This document shows, in pieces, positions 25,684 to 33,701 of a DNA stretch of 64,000 nucleotides. Numbering within the stretch: the first letter of the stretch is position 1; each line of letters begins with the position of its first letter. The position numbers were made by a program, and so were the translations under genes. The notes under the pieces were generated by a model. It did not search any database and was not told where the DNA came from. It saw only the letters and a program-made list of their open reading frames with translations. The DNA is from Acidobacteria bacterium UBA2994 (lineage in GTDB: Bacteria > Acidobacteriota > Vicinamibacteria > Vicinamibacterales > UBA8438). The stretch covers positions 1 through 64,000 of the forward strand of contig DEAA01000053.1 in assembly GCA_002346545.1 (NCBI GenBank), written 5' to 3'.

Positions 25684-26337
25684 CTAGAATCGCTTCTTGC
25701 CCTGACGCATCAGATCGAACTTCGCGGTGTCGGCGACCGCCATGACGGCCATGACCCCAGCCTGCACCGGGTCGCTAATGACGAGGTCGGCGGCGTCCGG
25801 CACGCTGCCGGCCATACTCAGCGAGATGACGCGGAGCCCGCTAGCGCGGACCTCCTTCACCGCCGCGGTGATCTCACCGCCCATTAGCGCGCCCGCGAGA
25901 ACGAGCATCTGGACCCGCGGCAGAGGGATGATAGCGCGTACCGCCGCGGCCAGTTCGGCCTCGCCGACCAGCGGAATCGTGTCCACCGATATCCGCTCGC
26001 CGCGAATGTTGTGGCGATCGGCCTCGGTGATGGCCCCTAGCGCCACTTGCCCGACCTGGGCGCCGCCGCCCATGACGATGATCCGTTTCCCGTAGATCCG
26101 TCCGGTCGACGGCGTTTCCTGCACCGTCCGCACACCGTCGAGCCCCTCAAGCCCTCTCAGCACATCCTGGAGACGTCCGTTCGGGACCGAGATCTCGAAA
26201 TAGATGGTCGACGACGGTGGCCCGATATGAATGTCGACGTGAGTGATATTGACGTCGTGGTCGGCCAGTACCGTCGTCAGACGAGACAGTATTCCTGGCC
26301 GCTCAGACGCACTAATCAGAATCGCGTGGTCGCCCAT
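25684..26337 (-). CDS. ACT domain + DUF5612 protein
   Basis: A 217-residue cytoplasmic protein. Residues 1-75 form an ACT domain (HAILISASERPGILSRLTTVLADHDVNITHVDIH), a fold that usually binds amino acids. The rest matches DUF5612, a highly conserved region with YGKRIIVMGGGAQVGQVALGAITEADRHNIRGERISVDTIPLVGE, LVLAGALMGGEITAAV and SVPDAADLVISDPVQAGVMAVMAVADTAKFD. I know this combination mostly from methanogenic archaea. It is divergent from ilvE with about 108 bases between, suggesting a link with branched-chain amino acids, but the biochemical role is unknown. The ATG at 26337 starts the ACT domain. Confidence 0.88.
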   Translation of the reverse strand: MGDHAILISASERPGILSRLTTVLADHDVNITHVDIHIGPPSSTIYFEISVPNGRLQDVLRGLEGLDGVRTVQETPSTGRIYGKRIIVMGGGAQVGQVALGAITEADRHNIRGERISVDTIPLVGEAELAAAVRAIIPLPRVQMLVLAGALMGGEITAAVKEVRASGLRVISLSMAGSVPDAADLVISDPVQAGVMAVMAVADTAKFDLMRQGKKRF

Positions 26338-26445
26338 GGCTCTCTGTACTCTATCGGACGTTCGAGCCCGAGGCTCCGCTCCGGGAGAACCAGTTGATAG
26401 AATGGGGTTTCTGGCAGCCGGCCGGATTCCGTCGACAGGAACGAG

Positions 26446-27435
26446 ATGAGTCAGTTCGGAACCAAGTTCTGTGACAGTTTCGCCACCGTGCGCTTCGAGG
26501 ACGGCGCGTGGCAAACCCCGACCATTCAGCCGCTGGCCCCGCTGGCGCTCCACCCGGCGTCGCACGTCTTCCATTACGCCAGCACCTGTTTCGAAGGGTT
26601 CAAGGCCTATCGCTGGAAGGATGGCCGCGCCCGCGTCTTCCGCCTGGACGACCACGTGGCTCGCATGCGCAAGAGCGCCGAGTCGCTTCGACTCCCGATC
26701 CCAGAGGCGAACACGCTGTCGGACATGGTGGTCGATCTGATCGCCCAGCATGTCGAGGACATTCCAGAACCACCCAGTTCGCTCTATATCCGTCCGACGC
26801 TAGTGGGCACCACGCCCAACATCGGTGCGGCAGCCGCCCCAGCCTCAGACGCGCTCCTGTTCGTGCTTCTGTCGCCAGTGGGCGACTACTTCTCGGGCGG
26901 GGTGCAACCCCTGAAACTACTGGTCGACGATGTCCGGACTCGTTCCACCGCACAGCTCGGCAGCACCAAGACCGGCGGGAACTATGCGGCCGCGCTCGGC
27001 CCAACCCTGGACGCCCAGCGTGAGTTTGGCGTACATCAGGTGCTGTTCTGCCCCAATGGCGACGTCCAGGAGACCGGTGCCGCCAACTTCATCCTGTTGA
27101 CCGATGACGAGGTCATCACCAAACCGCTGGACGACTCGTTCCTCCACGGCATGACACGGACGTCGATTCTGACGCTGGCCGAGGATCTGGGCTACCGCGT
27201 CAACGAGCGAAACTTCACCGTGACTGAGCTCTTGGAGTGGGCCGAAACGCATGAGGCAGCACTGTCGGGCACCGCGGCTGGACTCACCCCGGTGGGCACG
27301 TTCGTGTATCAGGGACGAGAGATCACAGTCCGTGACGGACAGGGGGGGGGCAACACGAGCAAACTCCGGCACGCGCTCCAGGACGTGCACTACGGCCAAG
27401 CGCCGGACCCACACGGCTGGCTGACCGTCGTCTGA
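26446..27435 (+). CDS. ilvE: Branched-chain amino-acid aminotransferase
   Basis: A 329-residue class IV PLP-dependent aminotransferase that makes valine, leucine and isoleucine from their 2-oxo acids. The domain order is typical: HYASTCFEGFKAYRWKDG near residue 40, RLDDHVARMRKSAESLRLP, SSLYIRPTLVGT, then the PLP lysine in GSTKTGGNYAAALGP (about residue 181) and ETGAANFILL. Other class IV members (D-amino-acid transaminase, aminodeoxychorismate lyase) are shorter and lack the CFEG motif. It completes the pathway encoded by the distant ilvDBNC operon. A run of nine G residues near 27343 lies inside the gene and could be prone to slippage. Confidence 0.92.
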   Translation: MSQFGTKFCDSFATVRFEDGAWQTPTIQPLAPLALHPASHVFHYASTCFEGFKAYRWKDGRARVFRLDDHVARMRKSAESLRLPIPEANTLSDMVVDLIAQHVEDIPEPPSSLYIRPTLVGTTPNIGAAAAPASDALLFVLLSPVGDYFSGGVQPLKLLVDDVRTRSTAQLGSTKTGGNYAAALGPTLDAQREFGVHQVLFCPNGDVQETGAANFILLTDDEVITKPLDDSFLHGMTRTSILTLAEDLGYRVNERNFTVTELLEWAETHEAALSGTAAGLTPVGTFVYQGREITVRDGQGGGNTSKLRHALQDVHYGQAPDPHGWLTVV

Positions 27436-27549
27436 TACGGCTCGAACCCCGCGCGACTGGCGACGCGCGTGCCAACCCGGTAAACAGACAGTAGGGCGAC
27501 GCCGTCACCGAGACATCAGCGCTAACCAGCGAACAAGGAGACACCGACC

Positions 27550-28425
27550 ATGTGTGACAAGCTGACCCAGAAAGACGCGGACGAGTATGCGCGGCGCGCC
27601 GGCATCACCAGACGACAGTTCGGACACATCGCCGGTATCGCCGGCCTCGCGGCCATGCTGCCTGAGGTGGCGAACGCCCAGGCTGTGACCGAAACCGACG
27701 TGGAGATCACCACCCCGGACGGTACCTGCGACGCCTACTGGGTCCATCCCTCGAGCGGCCAACACCCGGCGGTGCTGGTCTGGCCGGATATCCTCGCGCT
27801 CAGGCCCGCATTCCGGGTAATGGGTAAACGGCTGGCCGAGTCCGGCTATTCGGTACTCACCGTCAATCCGTTCTATCGCGATGCCCGCTCGCCGGTGGTC
27901 GAGGAGGGCGCCAGCTTCGCCGATGACGAAACGCGTGCCATCGTGCTGCCAATGGCGCAGAACCTGAACGCAACCACCCACTTTACAGACGCGCGGACTT
28001 TCGTCAGCTTCATCGACCAGCAGGCGGCAACGGACACGAGCCGGGGCATCGGTACCACCGGCTACTGCATGGGCGGTCCGATGGTCATGCGCACGGTGGC
28101 CGCCGTGCCCGACCGGCTAGCCGCCGGCGCTACGTTCCACGGGGGCGGCCTGGCCACCGACAACGACGACAGCCCGCACCTGCTCATCCCGGACACCAAG
28201 GCCGAAATGCTGCACTGCGTCGCGGCGAACGATGATGAGCGAAACCCTCAGGCGAAGGAAACTCTGAGAACGGCGTACGCCGCGGCCAGCATCCCCGCCG
28301 AGATCGAGGTGTACGAGGGCGCGATGCACGGATGGTGCGCCATCGATTCGCAGGTGTACCACGAGGCCCAGGCTGAGCGCGCCTGGAGCCGGTTGCTCGC
28401 GCTGTTCGAACGCGCCCTCGCGTAA
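27550..28425 (+). CDS. Exported dienelactone hydrolase family protein (Tat signal)
   Basis: A 291-residue protein. The N-terminus carries a twin-arginine-type signal (GITRRQFGHIAGIAGLAAML, then NAQA). The mature part is a DLH domain: VLVWPDILALRPAFRVMGKRLAESGY, the nucleophile elbow GTTGYCMGGPMV with Cys as nucleophile, and the His in GAMHGWC. Dienelactone hydrolases open lactones in aromatic degradation, but many family members act on other esters. AAGGAG lies 9 bases before the ATG. A strong terminator follows. Confidence 0.88.
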   Translation: MCDKLTQKDADEYARRAGITRRQFGHIAGIAGLAAMLPEVANAQAVTETDVEITTPDGTCDAYWVHPSSGQHPAVLVWPDILALRPAFRVMGKRLAESGYSVLTVNPFYRDARSPVVEEGASFADDETRAIVLPMAQNLNATTHFTDARTFVSFIDQQAATDTSRGIGTTGYCMGGPMVMRTVAAVPDRLAAGATFHGGGLATDNDDSPHLLIPDTKAEMLHCVAANDDERNPQAKETLRTAYAAASIPAEIEVYEGAMHGWCAIDSQVYHEAQAERAWSRLLALFERALA

Positions 28426-28509
28426 CTGAGGTCGACGGCCAGGGGCAGCGTTTGGCGAACAGGTAGGCAGCTGAACGGTTTCAGCTGACGAACCGCGGTG
28501 CTTGGAGGG

Positions 28510-28543
28510 GGCGGGAAGGACAAGCAGTCCTTCCCGCCTTTTT
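28510..28543 (+). terminator. Intrinsic terminator after the dienelactone hydrolase gene
   Basis: GGCGGGAAGGAC (28510-28521) pairs perfectly with GTCCTTCCCGCC (28527-28538) around a 5-base loop, and TTTTT follows (28539-28543). It lies 85 bases after the DLH stop codon and just before the convergent carboxylesterase stop. Confidence 0.9.
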
Positions 28544-28546
28544 CAT

Positions 28547-30091
28547 TCAGCGGGCGCTGTCGTAGGTCGCCGTAAAGTAGCGGTCCATCTCGTCCAGCTC
28601 GGCGCGGCGAAATCCGCTACCCTGCCCCACTTCGACCCCGAGAATCTGATACGCCTGCTCACCTGAATCGTAGGCGGGCCAGGCGGGAAGCCCGTCGCGG
28701 TTCGGATCGCCCGCGGCCGCGAACTGCACCCAGTAGTCGCTGATCAGATCGGAGATCTGCCGGTCGGTGTCCGGAGCCTGCCCTGGCAATGTCTGGAACA
28801 CATACATCAGCTCCATGGCATGCGGCGCCCGCTCGGCCGGATCTCGTAAATTCCTGGTAAACAGATACATGAACGTGTCGCCAGCAGCGTTCGCGTTCGC
28901 GTTAAGGAGCTCGCGGTTGGGACGCGCGAACCAGAGGTCCGTGTTGTAGTCCACCTCGCTGGTATAGAGTTGGTCGGCCGACCTGGCCAGATAGTGCTCG
29001 GCCATCCCGCGCCCATGCTCGCCCCACTCGTCCGTCCGTTCCGACCGTTGCTCGTCCAGCGTCTCGAACGTCCGACTGGGGCGCACAAACATCAGTCCCT
29101 CGCCATCGTTGACACCGGCAAGCAGCGGCACGATGTTATGGTCACCGGCGCGAAAAATGTCGGCCGGCGGTTCGGGCATCACCCAGCCATCGACCGCCAG
29201 CGACACGCTGAACTGCATGCTCATCAGGTCATCGGCAGACATGGCTCGCATCGTGGCCGCCAGGTCACCGTCGGTGGACTGCCCAAGCTCGTCGAGCTTT
29301 GCGGCAATGGCACGGCGCCCACGTTCCTCCGCGCTGTCAGAGAAACCGTTGTGGCGAGTCAGATGCGCCACGTTGTTCGGCGTGATCCAGGTGCTCTCGG
29401 AGATCGCGCGATGGAACAGCCCCTTGGCGAGCGGCGTCGCCATCAGCGAGTAGATGCTGGCGCCGCCAGCCGACTCGCCAAAGATCGTCACGTTGCCGGG
29501 GTCGCCTCCAAACCCCCTGATGTTGTCGCGCACCCACTCGAGCGCCACCACATGATCGAGGATCCCGTAGTTGCCGGACACCCCACGCTCCGACTCGGCC
29601 GAGAGCACCGGATGCGCCATGAAGCCGAACTCGTTCATCCGGTAGTTCACCGACACGAGGACCACGCCCTTCTCAGCGAACCCCGCGCCGTTGTAGATGC
29701 CCACGCTGCTCGCACCCGAGCTCCAACCGCCGCCATGAATCCACACCATGACGGGCAAGCCGGCATCGGCGCTCTCCGCGCCGGTCCACACGTTGAGATA
29801 GAGGCAATCCTCGCTCATCAGCTGAGACCGTCCCTGCATGCAGGCCGGGCCGAACGTGTCGGCAGCGCGTACCCCCCGCCAAGGAATCGGTGGCTGGGGC
29901 GGTTTCCAGCGGAGGTCACCGACCGGGGGCGCGGCGAACGGAATCCCGCGATACACGGTGACTCCATCCTCGACCTCGACCCCGGATACCTGGCCATAGG
30001 TCAGCTGCACCGGGTCATCGGCGGCATGCACGGCCAAGCCGGATGACAGGAGCAGAGCGGCAGCAAATCCAGCGCGCAGTCGCGTGGTCAT
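28547..30091 (-). CDS. Secreted type-B carboxylesterase
   Basis: A 514-residue esterase with signal peptide (LRAGFAAALLLSSGLAVHAA). It has the full type-B pattern: YRGIPFAAPPVGDLRWKPP, EDCLYLNVWTG with the disulfide partner in GPACMQG, MVWIHGGGWSSG (oxyanion hole) and the nucleophile elbow FGESAGGASIY with Ser at about residue 210. The Glu and His of the triad should lie in the C-terminal half (GVNDGEG and a later His). The length is typical. Substrate could be any of many esters. Upstream lies a 230-base divergent region. Confidence 0.92.
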   Translation of the reverse strand: MTTRLRAGFAAALLLSSGLAVHAADDPVQLTYGQVSGVEVEDGVTVYRGIPFAAPPVGDLRWKPPQPPIPWRGVRAADTFGPACMQGRSQLMSEDCLYLNVWTGAESADAGLPVMVWIHGGGWSSGASSVGIYNGAGFAEKGVVLVSVNYRMNEFGFMAHPVLSAESERGVSGNYGILDHVVALEWVRDNIRGFGGDPGNVTIFGESAGGASIYSLMATPLAKGLFHRAISESTWITPNNVAHLTRHNGFSDSAEERGRRAIAAKLDELGQSTDGDLAATMRAMSADDLMSMQFSVSLAVDGWVMPEPPADIFRAGDHNIVPLLAGVNDGEGLMFVRPSRTFETLDEQRSERTDEWGEHGRGMAEHYLARSADQLYTSEVDYNTDLWFARPNRELLNANANAAGDTFMYLFTRNLRDPAERAPHAMELMYVFQTLPGQAPDTDRQISDLISDYWVQFAAAGDPNRDGLPAWPAYDSGEQAYQILGVEVGQGSGFRRAELDEMDRYFTATYDSAR

Positions 30092-30321
30092 GAATCAGTC
30101 CCTTCGTAGCGTCTCGATGACGAGAGAATCCGGCGTTCGACTCAGCATAGAGACCGCTACCATGCTTGTCTACCGGTGTTGGAGATGATGCCTGGAGCGG
30201 CTTCCGGATAGCCGGCAATGACGAAGCTACTCCCCGCGACCATCGGTCGGCTCGGAGGCACCCTGCATCGGCGCGTTGTATAGTCGAAGCAGCTTTACCT
30301 TCCATCCTCCTGGAGGCAGCC

Positions 30322-31254
30322 TTGACCGTGGCCGAGTGCCCGAGACCGACCGTTCGCGAAGCGCCCACTCCGGCGCGCTACGGGATTGCTGATCGGATGC
30401 GCGTAACATCCGGCGCAGGACGTTTAGACCTGTGGATTCCGCTCGTCACTGATACGCCCTACCAGCGCGTGCTAGCGTGCGAGCTGCCGTCTGGCGCAGG
30501 CTGGTCGGTCACACGGGAACCGGAGCACGGGAACCAGATGGCCCACCTGCGGCTCGATGAGATGACCGCGCCTCTGGACGTTGAAGTCCGCTACGACGTT
30601 GAGCGGCTTCAAGTGACCCACGAGCTTCACGAGAGCTGCGTCCGACCTCTCGGCAACCCGACGCCCTTTGCCCAGCACCTAGCGCCGGAACGCCACGTGG
30701 ACATCAGTGACGCGACGAGAGCACTGGCCGCGTCGGTCGTGGGGAACGAGACCAACCCGCTTGGCCAGGCTCGACGTCTTTTCGACTATGTCACCGGCGC
30801 CATGCAATACGACGCCACCCGGCAATCAGGTACCGGCAGCACGCAGCATGCAATGGCCTGCTCGGTCGGCAACTGTAACGACATTCATGCGCTCTTCATC
30901 TCGCTGGCTCGCTCGGCCGGCATCCCCGCGCGGCTGGTACTGGGGCAAGCCCTCGAACCGACTACGCCTGGAGAGGAGGATTGCGACATCTGCGGCTATC
31001 ACTGCTGGGCCGAGTTCTTCGCCACCGGCCTCGGATGGATCCCGGTCGATGCCTCGTGCACGTGTAAATTTGGCACGGAGGGGCTGTTCGGAACGCTCGA
31101 GATGAACCACGTCGCGTGGTCAGTCGGGCGCGACCTGCAGCTGGCTCCACCCCAGTCTGGCGCCCCGGTGCTGTTCTTTGCCGGCCCCTACGCCGAGCTG
31201 AATGGCGCCCCGAGCCCCACGATCGAGCGACACCTGAATGTCTCCGAGGGGTAG
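30322..31254 (+). CDS. Transglutaminase-like domain protein
   Basis: A 310-residue protein with an N-terminal beta domain (residues about 20-120) and a transglutaminase-like core: LFDYVTGAMQYD, the catalytic Cys in SVGNCNDIHALFISLARSAGIPARLV (about residue 190), then His in CGYHCWAEFF and Asp in GWIPVDASCTC, the Cys-His-Asp order. Such domains can be cysteine proteases or amidases. Cys pairs DCDICGYHC and CTCKF are unusual additions. I start at TTG 30322 because GGAGG lies five bases upstream; GTG 30328 is possible. No signal peptide is evident. Confidence 0.78.
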   Translation: MTVAECPRPTVREAPTPARYGIADRMRVTSGAGRLDLWIPLVTDTPYQRVLACELPSGAGWSVTREPEHGNQMAHLRLDEMTAPLDVEVRYDVERLQVTHELHESCVRPLGNPTPFAQHLAPERHVDISDATRALAASVVGNETNPLGQARRLFDYVTGAMQYDATRQSGTGSTQHAMACSVGNCNDIHALFISLARSAGIPARLVLGQALEPTTPGEEDCDICGYHCWAEFFATGLGWIPVDASCTCKFGTEGLFGTLEMNHVAWSVGRDLQLAPPQSGAPVLFFAGPYAELNGAPSPTIERHLNVSEG

Positions 31255-31334
31255 GCGCCGCCCCGGCCCCTGCTTGATGCGTCCGGGCAGGGACCGCTAT
31301 CCTTGAGGCCACTTTCTAGTGAAGGAGTGACGGA

Positions 31335-32372
31335 ATGAGCCTGAAGTCTCCACGTCTTCTCGTCGCGCTGGTCCTGGTAGCGCTCGGGGTGGTCGGTCCG
31401 ATGGTGGCCGCAGAGCGGTCCGCGGCGAACATGGCGGCCGCTGCCAACGCCTTCCTCGACAGCCTGTCTTCAGCCCAGCGGGCGGAGGCGACCTTCGAGA
31501 TCCAGTCCGAGGAACGGGAGAAGTTCCACTTCATCCCGACCGAGATGTTCCCGCGTAACGGCGTGACCCTCATCGACATGAACGCCGGGCAGCGGATGCG
31601 GGCCCACGACCTGCTGAGCTCCGGACTCAGCCAGCGTGGCTATCTCACCGCGACGACGGTCATGGAGCTCGAGGGCATCCTGTCCACCATCGAGACCAAC
31701 GGCCGTTTCGACCGGAACCCCGAGTGGTACTTCTTCTCGGTGTTCGGTACGCCCGGCCCGACCGGCGCCTGGGGCTGGCGCGTGCAGGGGCACCACTTGT
31801 CACTCGACTTCACCATCGTTGACGGCCGGTCGGTGGCGGCATCACCCAGCTTCTTCGGCTCGAACCCGGCCCAGGTCAAGGAGGGCCGGCACGCCGGACT
31901 TCGCGCGCTGGCCGGACGTGAAGACACGGCCCGCGCACTGGTGCAGGCGCTCGATGGCTCGCAGCGCTCGACCGCCATCGTGGCCGAAGAAGCGCCCGAC
32001 GACATCATCACCGGCGCCGAGCTCGAGATCGACCCGCTGTCGCCGGCAGGGCTGCAGGCCTCGGCCATGACCGACGCACAGCAGGAGATGCTGATGGACG
32101 TCATCGAGTCCTACACCTCGACGATGGCCAACGACATCGCCGCCGAGCGGGTCGCGCAGGTCAAGGAGAACTGGGACAGCATCGGGTTCGCCTGGGCCGG
32201 AGGCATCGAGCGAGGGGACGGGCACTACTACCGGGTGCAGGGGCCGTCGTTCCTCATCGAGTACGACAGCACGCAGGGGGGCGGCAACCACGTCCACTCG
32301 GTATGGCGTGACTTCGAGAACGACTTCGGGCGCGACCTGCTCCGCGAGCACCTGGCCGCCAACGACCACTAA
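31335..32372 (+). CDS. Secreted DUF3500 protein
   Basis: A 345-residue protein with signal peptide (LLVALVLVALGVVGPMVAA). The DUF3500 domain shows WYFFSVFGTP followed by WGWRVQGHHLSLDF, ALDGSQRSTAIV, and the C-terminal FAWAGGIERGDGHYYRVQGPSFLIEYDSTQ and NHVHSVWRDFENDFG. Conserved His and Asp residues suggest a metal site, but the family has no established function. AAGGAG lies before the ATG at 31335. It ends at a strong hairpin. Confidence 0.88.
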   Translation: MSLKSPRLLVALVLVALGVVGPMVAAERSAANMAAAANAFLDSLSSAQRAEATFEIQSEEREKFHFIPTEMFPRNGVTLIDMNAGQRMRAHDLLSSGLSQRGYLTATTVMELEGILSTIETNGRFDRNPEWYFFSVFGTPGPTGAWGWRVQGHHLSLDFTIVDGRSVAASPSFFGSNPAQVKEGRHAGLRALAGREDTARALVQALDGSQRSTAIVAEEAPDDIITGAELEIDPLSPAGLQASAMTDAQQEMLMDVIESYTSTMANDIAAERVAQVKENWDSIGFAWAGGIERGDGHYYRVQGPSFLIEYDSTQGGGNHVHSVWRDFENDFGRDLLREHLAANDH

Positions 32373-32379
32373 ACGAAAA

Positions 32380-32405
32380 GAGGGCCGGCTCCCGCCGGCC
32401 CTCTC
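32380..32405. terminator. Bidirectional hairpin terminator between convergent genes
   Basis: GAGGGCCGGC (32380-32389) pairs perfectly with GCCGGCCCTC (32394-32403), loop TCCC. On the plus strand it is followed by TCTC; on the minus strand by CTTTTC from 32379 down. It lies between the DUF3500 gene and the convergent DUF1501 gene, so it can serve both. Confidence 0.75.
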
Positions 32406-32435
32406 TCACCCTCCGAAACGAGACACCCGCAGGTC

Positions 32436-33689
32436 TCAAAACATCCCGAGCGTCTCGAACTTCCCACCCAGCACCTTCTCAGACTGCTGGTAACCCAGGA
32501 ACTCCTCAATCAGGCTCGCATAGACCCGCCGGAAGTCGGTGGTGTGCTGCAGGTTGTCACCAAGCACGAGATCGGTGAGGCTGGGCGGCGTCCCGTACTG
32601 GCCGCCCTGCACCCCGCCGCCGACGGCGAACGACACGTTCGCCGTGCCGTGGTCGGTACCCAGGCTGGTGTTTTCCGGCACGCGACGGCCGAACTCGCTG
32701 TGGATAAACACCGAGACGTCGTCCTGCTTGCCGATCCGCTTCATCTCCTCGAAGAACCCCCAGACCGCGTCCGAGCAGTACTGTACCTGCCGGTCGAACG
32801 GGCTCTCCTGGTTGACGTGCGTATCGAACAGGCTGCCGCGGAGCCGCACGTAGTAGAGGCGCGCCGGGAAGTCGTTCTCGATGAGCGCCACCACCTTGTC
32901 GAGGTCGAGCAGTCGCAGGTCTGGGGTGCGGGTACGCGAGTAGTTCTGCCAGGCCTGCCGCACTAGCGCTGACGCTTCACGCGCGCTCTGGTTCACGTCG
33001 AGCAGAAATCGGTGCGTGTCGTTCTTGGCCGCCTGCCCGTTGCCGAGACGCCCCACCTGGGCCTGCTGCGGCTGAAACAGATCGCGCCGGAAGCCGGTGG
33101 GATCCTGGAAGACCACCGGCACGTGGTCGCGGGCCCGAACCGCCAGACTCTGGGTAGACGAGATGTTCACCAGATAGTTCGGCGTCCCATCGGGGTCGAG
33201 AGCATCGGCGGTGCGTCCGTACCAGCCGTAGGGTTCGCCGCTGTTCGGAGCGCCCGTGTGCCAGTAGGAGCTGGACGCGAAGTGCGAGAACGACGGCTGG
33301 TCATACCCGGCGCCATGGATGACGGCCACGTTACCCTCGTCCCAGAGCCGGTGCATGCCGAGCATCGAGCGGTGAAAGCCGAAGTGCTCGTCCGCCTTGA
33401 TGACGTTCTGCTCGCGGACGCCCACATTCGGCCGCTGGCGATACAGCGCATCGTCGCCATACGGGACGAAGGTGCTCAGTCCGTCGTAGCCACCAAACCA
33501 CTCGAACACCACGAGAATCTTGCCAGGGGTGGCGGCGAGCGCGGTCGAGGCCGCCGTAAACATCGGCGGCAACGGGCTGACGCCGCTCAGGATCCCCAGC
33601 CCGATGCCCTGGGCTCCGATCTTGAGCGCCTGCCGGCGCGAGACGCCGCTTTCGTCAATGAGCCGCTTTCCACGATTCGACAAAGTCAT
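32436..33689 (-). CDS. DUF1501 exported protein (Tat-like signal)
   Basis: A 417-residue protein. The N-terminus has a twin-arginine motif (SRRQALKIGAQGIGLGIL). The mature part is a DUF1501 domain, distantly related to alkaline-phosphatase-type hydrolases: KILVVFEWFGGYDGLSTFVPYGDDALY, VAVIHGAGYDQPSFSHFASSSYW and the C-terminal FIHSEFGRRVPENTSLGTDHGTANVSFAVGG. The role is unknown. It lies 12 bases downstream of the DUF1800 gene; these two families are commonly found side by side and are thought to work together in the envelope. Confidence 0.9.
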   Translation of the reverse strand: MTLSNRGKRLIDESGVSRRQALKIGAQGIGLGILSGVSPLPPMFTAASTALAATPGKILVVFEWFGGYDGLSTFVPYGDDALYRQRPNVGVREQNVIKADEHFGFHRSMLGMHRLWDEGNVAVIHGAGYDQPSFSHFASSSYWHTGAPNSGEPYGWYGRTADALDPDGTPNYLVNISSTQSLAVRARDHVPVVFQDPTGFRRDLFQPQQAQVGRLGNGQAAKNDTHRFLLDVNQSAREASALVRQAWQNYSRTRTPDLRLLDLDKVVALIENDFPARLYYVRLRGSLFDTHVNQESPFDRQVQYCSDAVWGFFEEMKRIGKQDDVSVFIHSEFGRRVPENTSLGTDHGTANVSFAVGGGVQGGQYGTPPSLTDLVLGDNLQHTTDFRRVYASLIEEFLGYQQSEKVLGGKFETLGMF

Positions 33690-33701
33690 GCGGTTGTCCT
33701 C

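Noticed and set aside
27343..27351. Run of nine G residues in ilvE as a frameshift
   Set aside because: The reading frame continues through it with conserved sequence afterwards, so there is no sign of disruption.
28970..30046. 358-residue plus-strand open frame antisense to the carboxylesterase
   Set aside because: The carboxylesterase on the minus strand has all catalytic motifs; the antisense frame has none.
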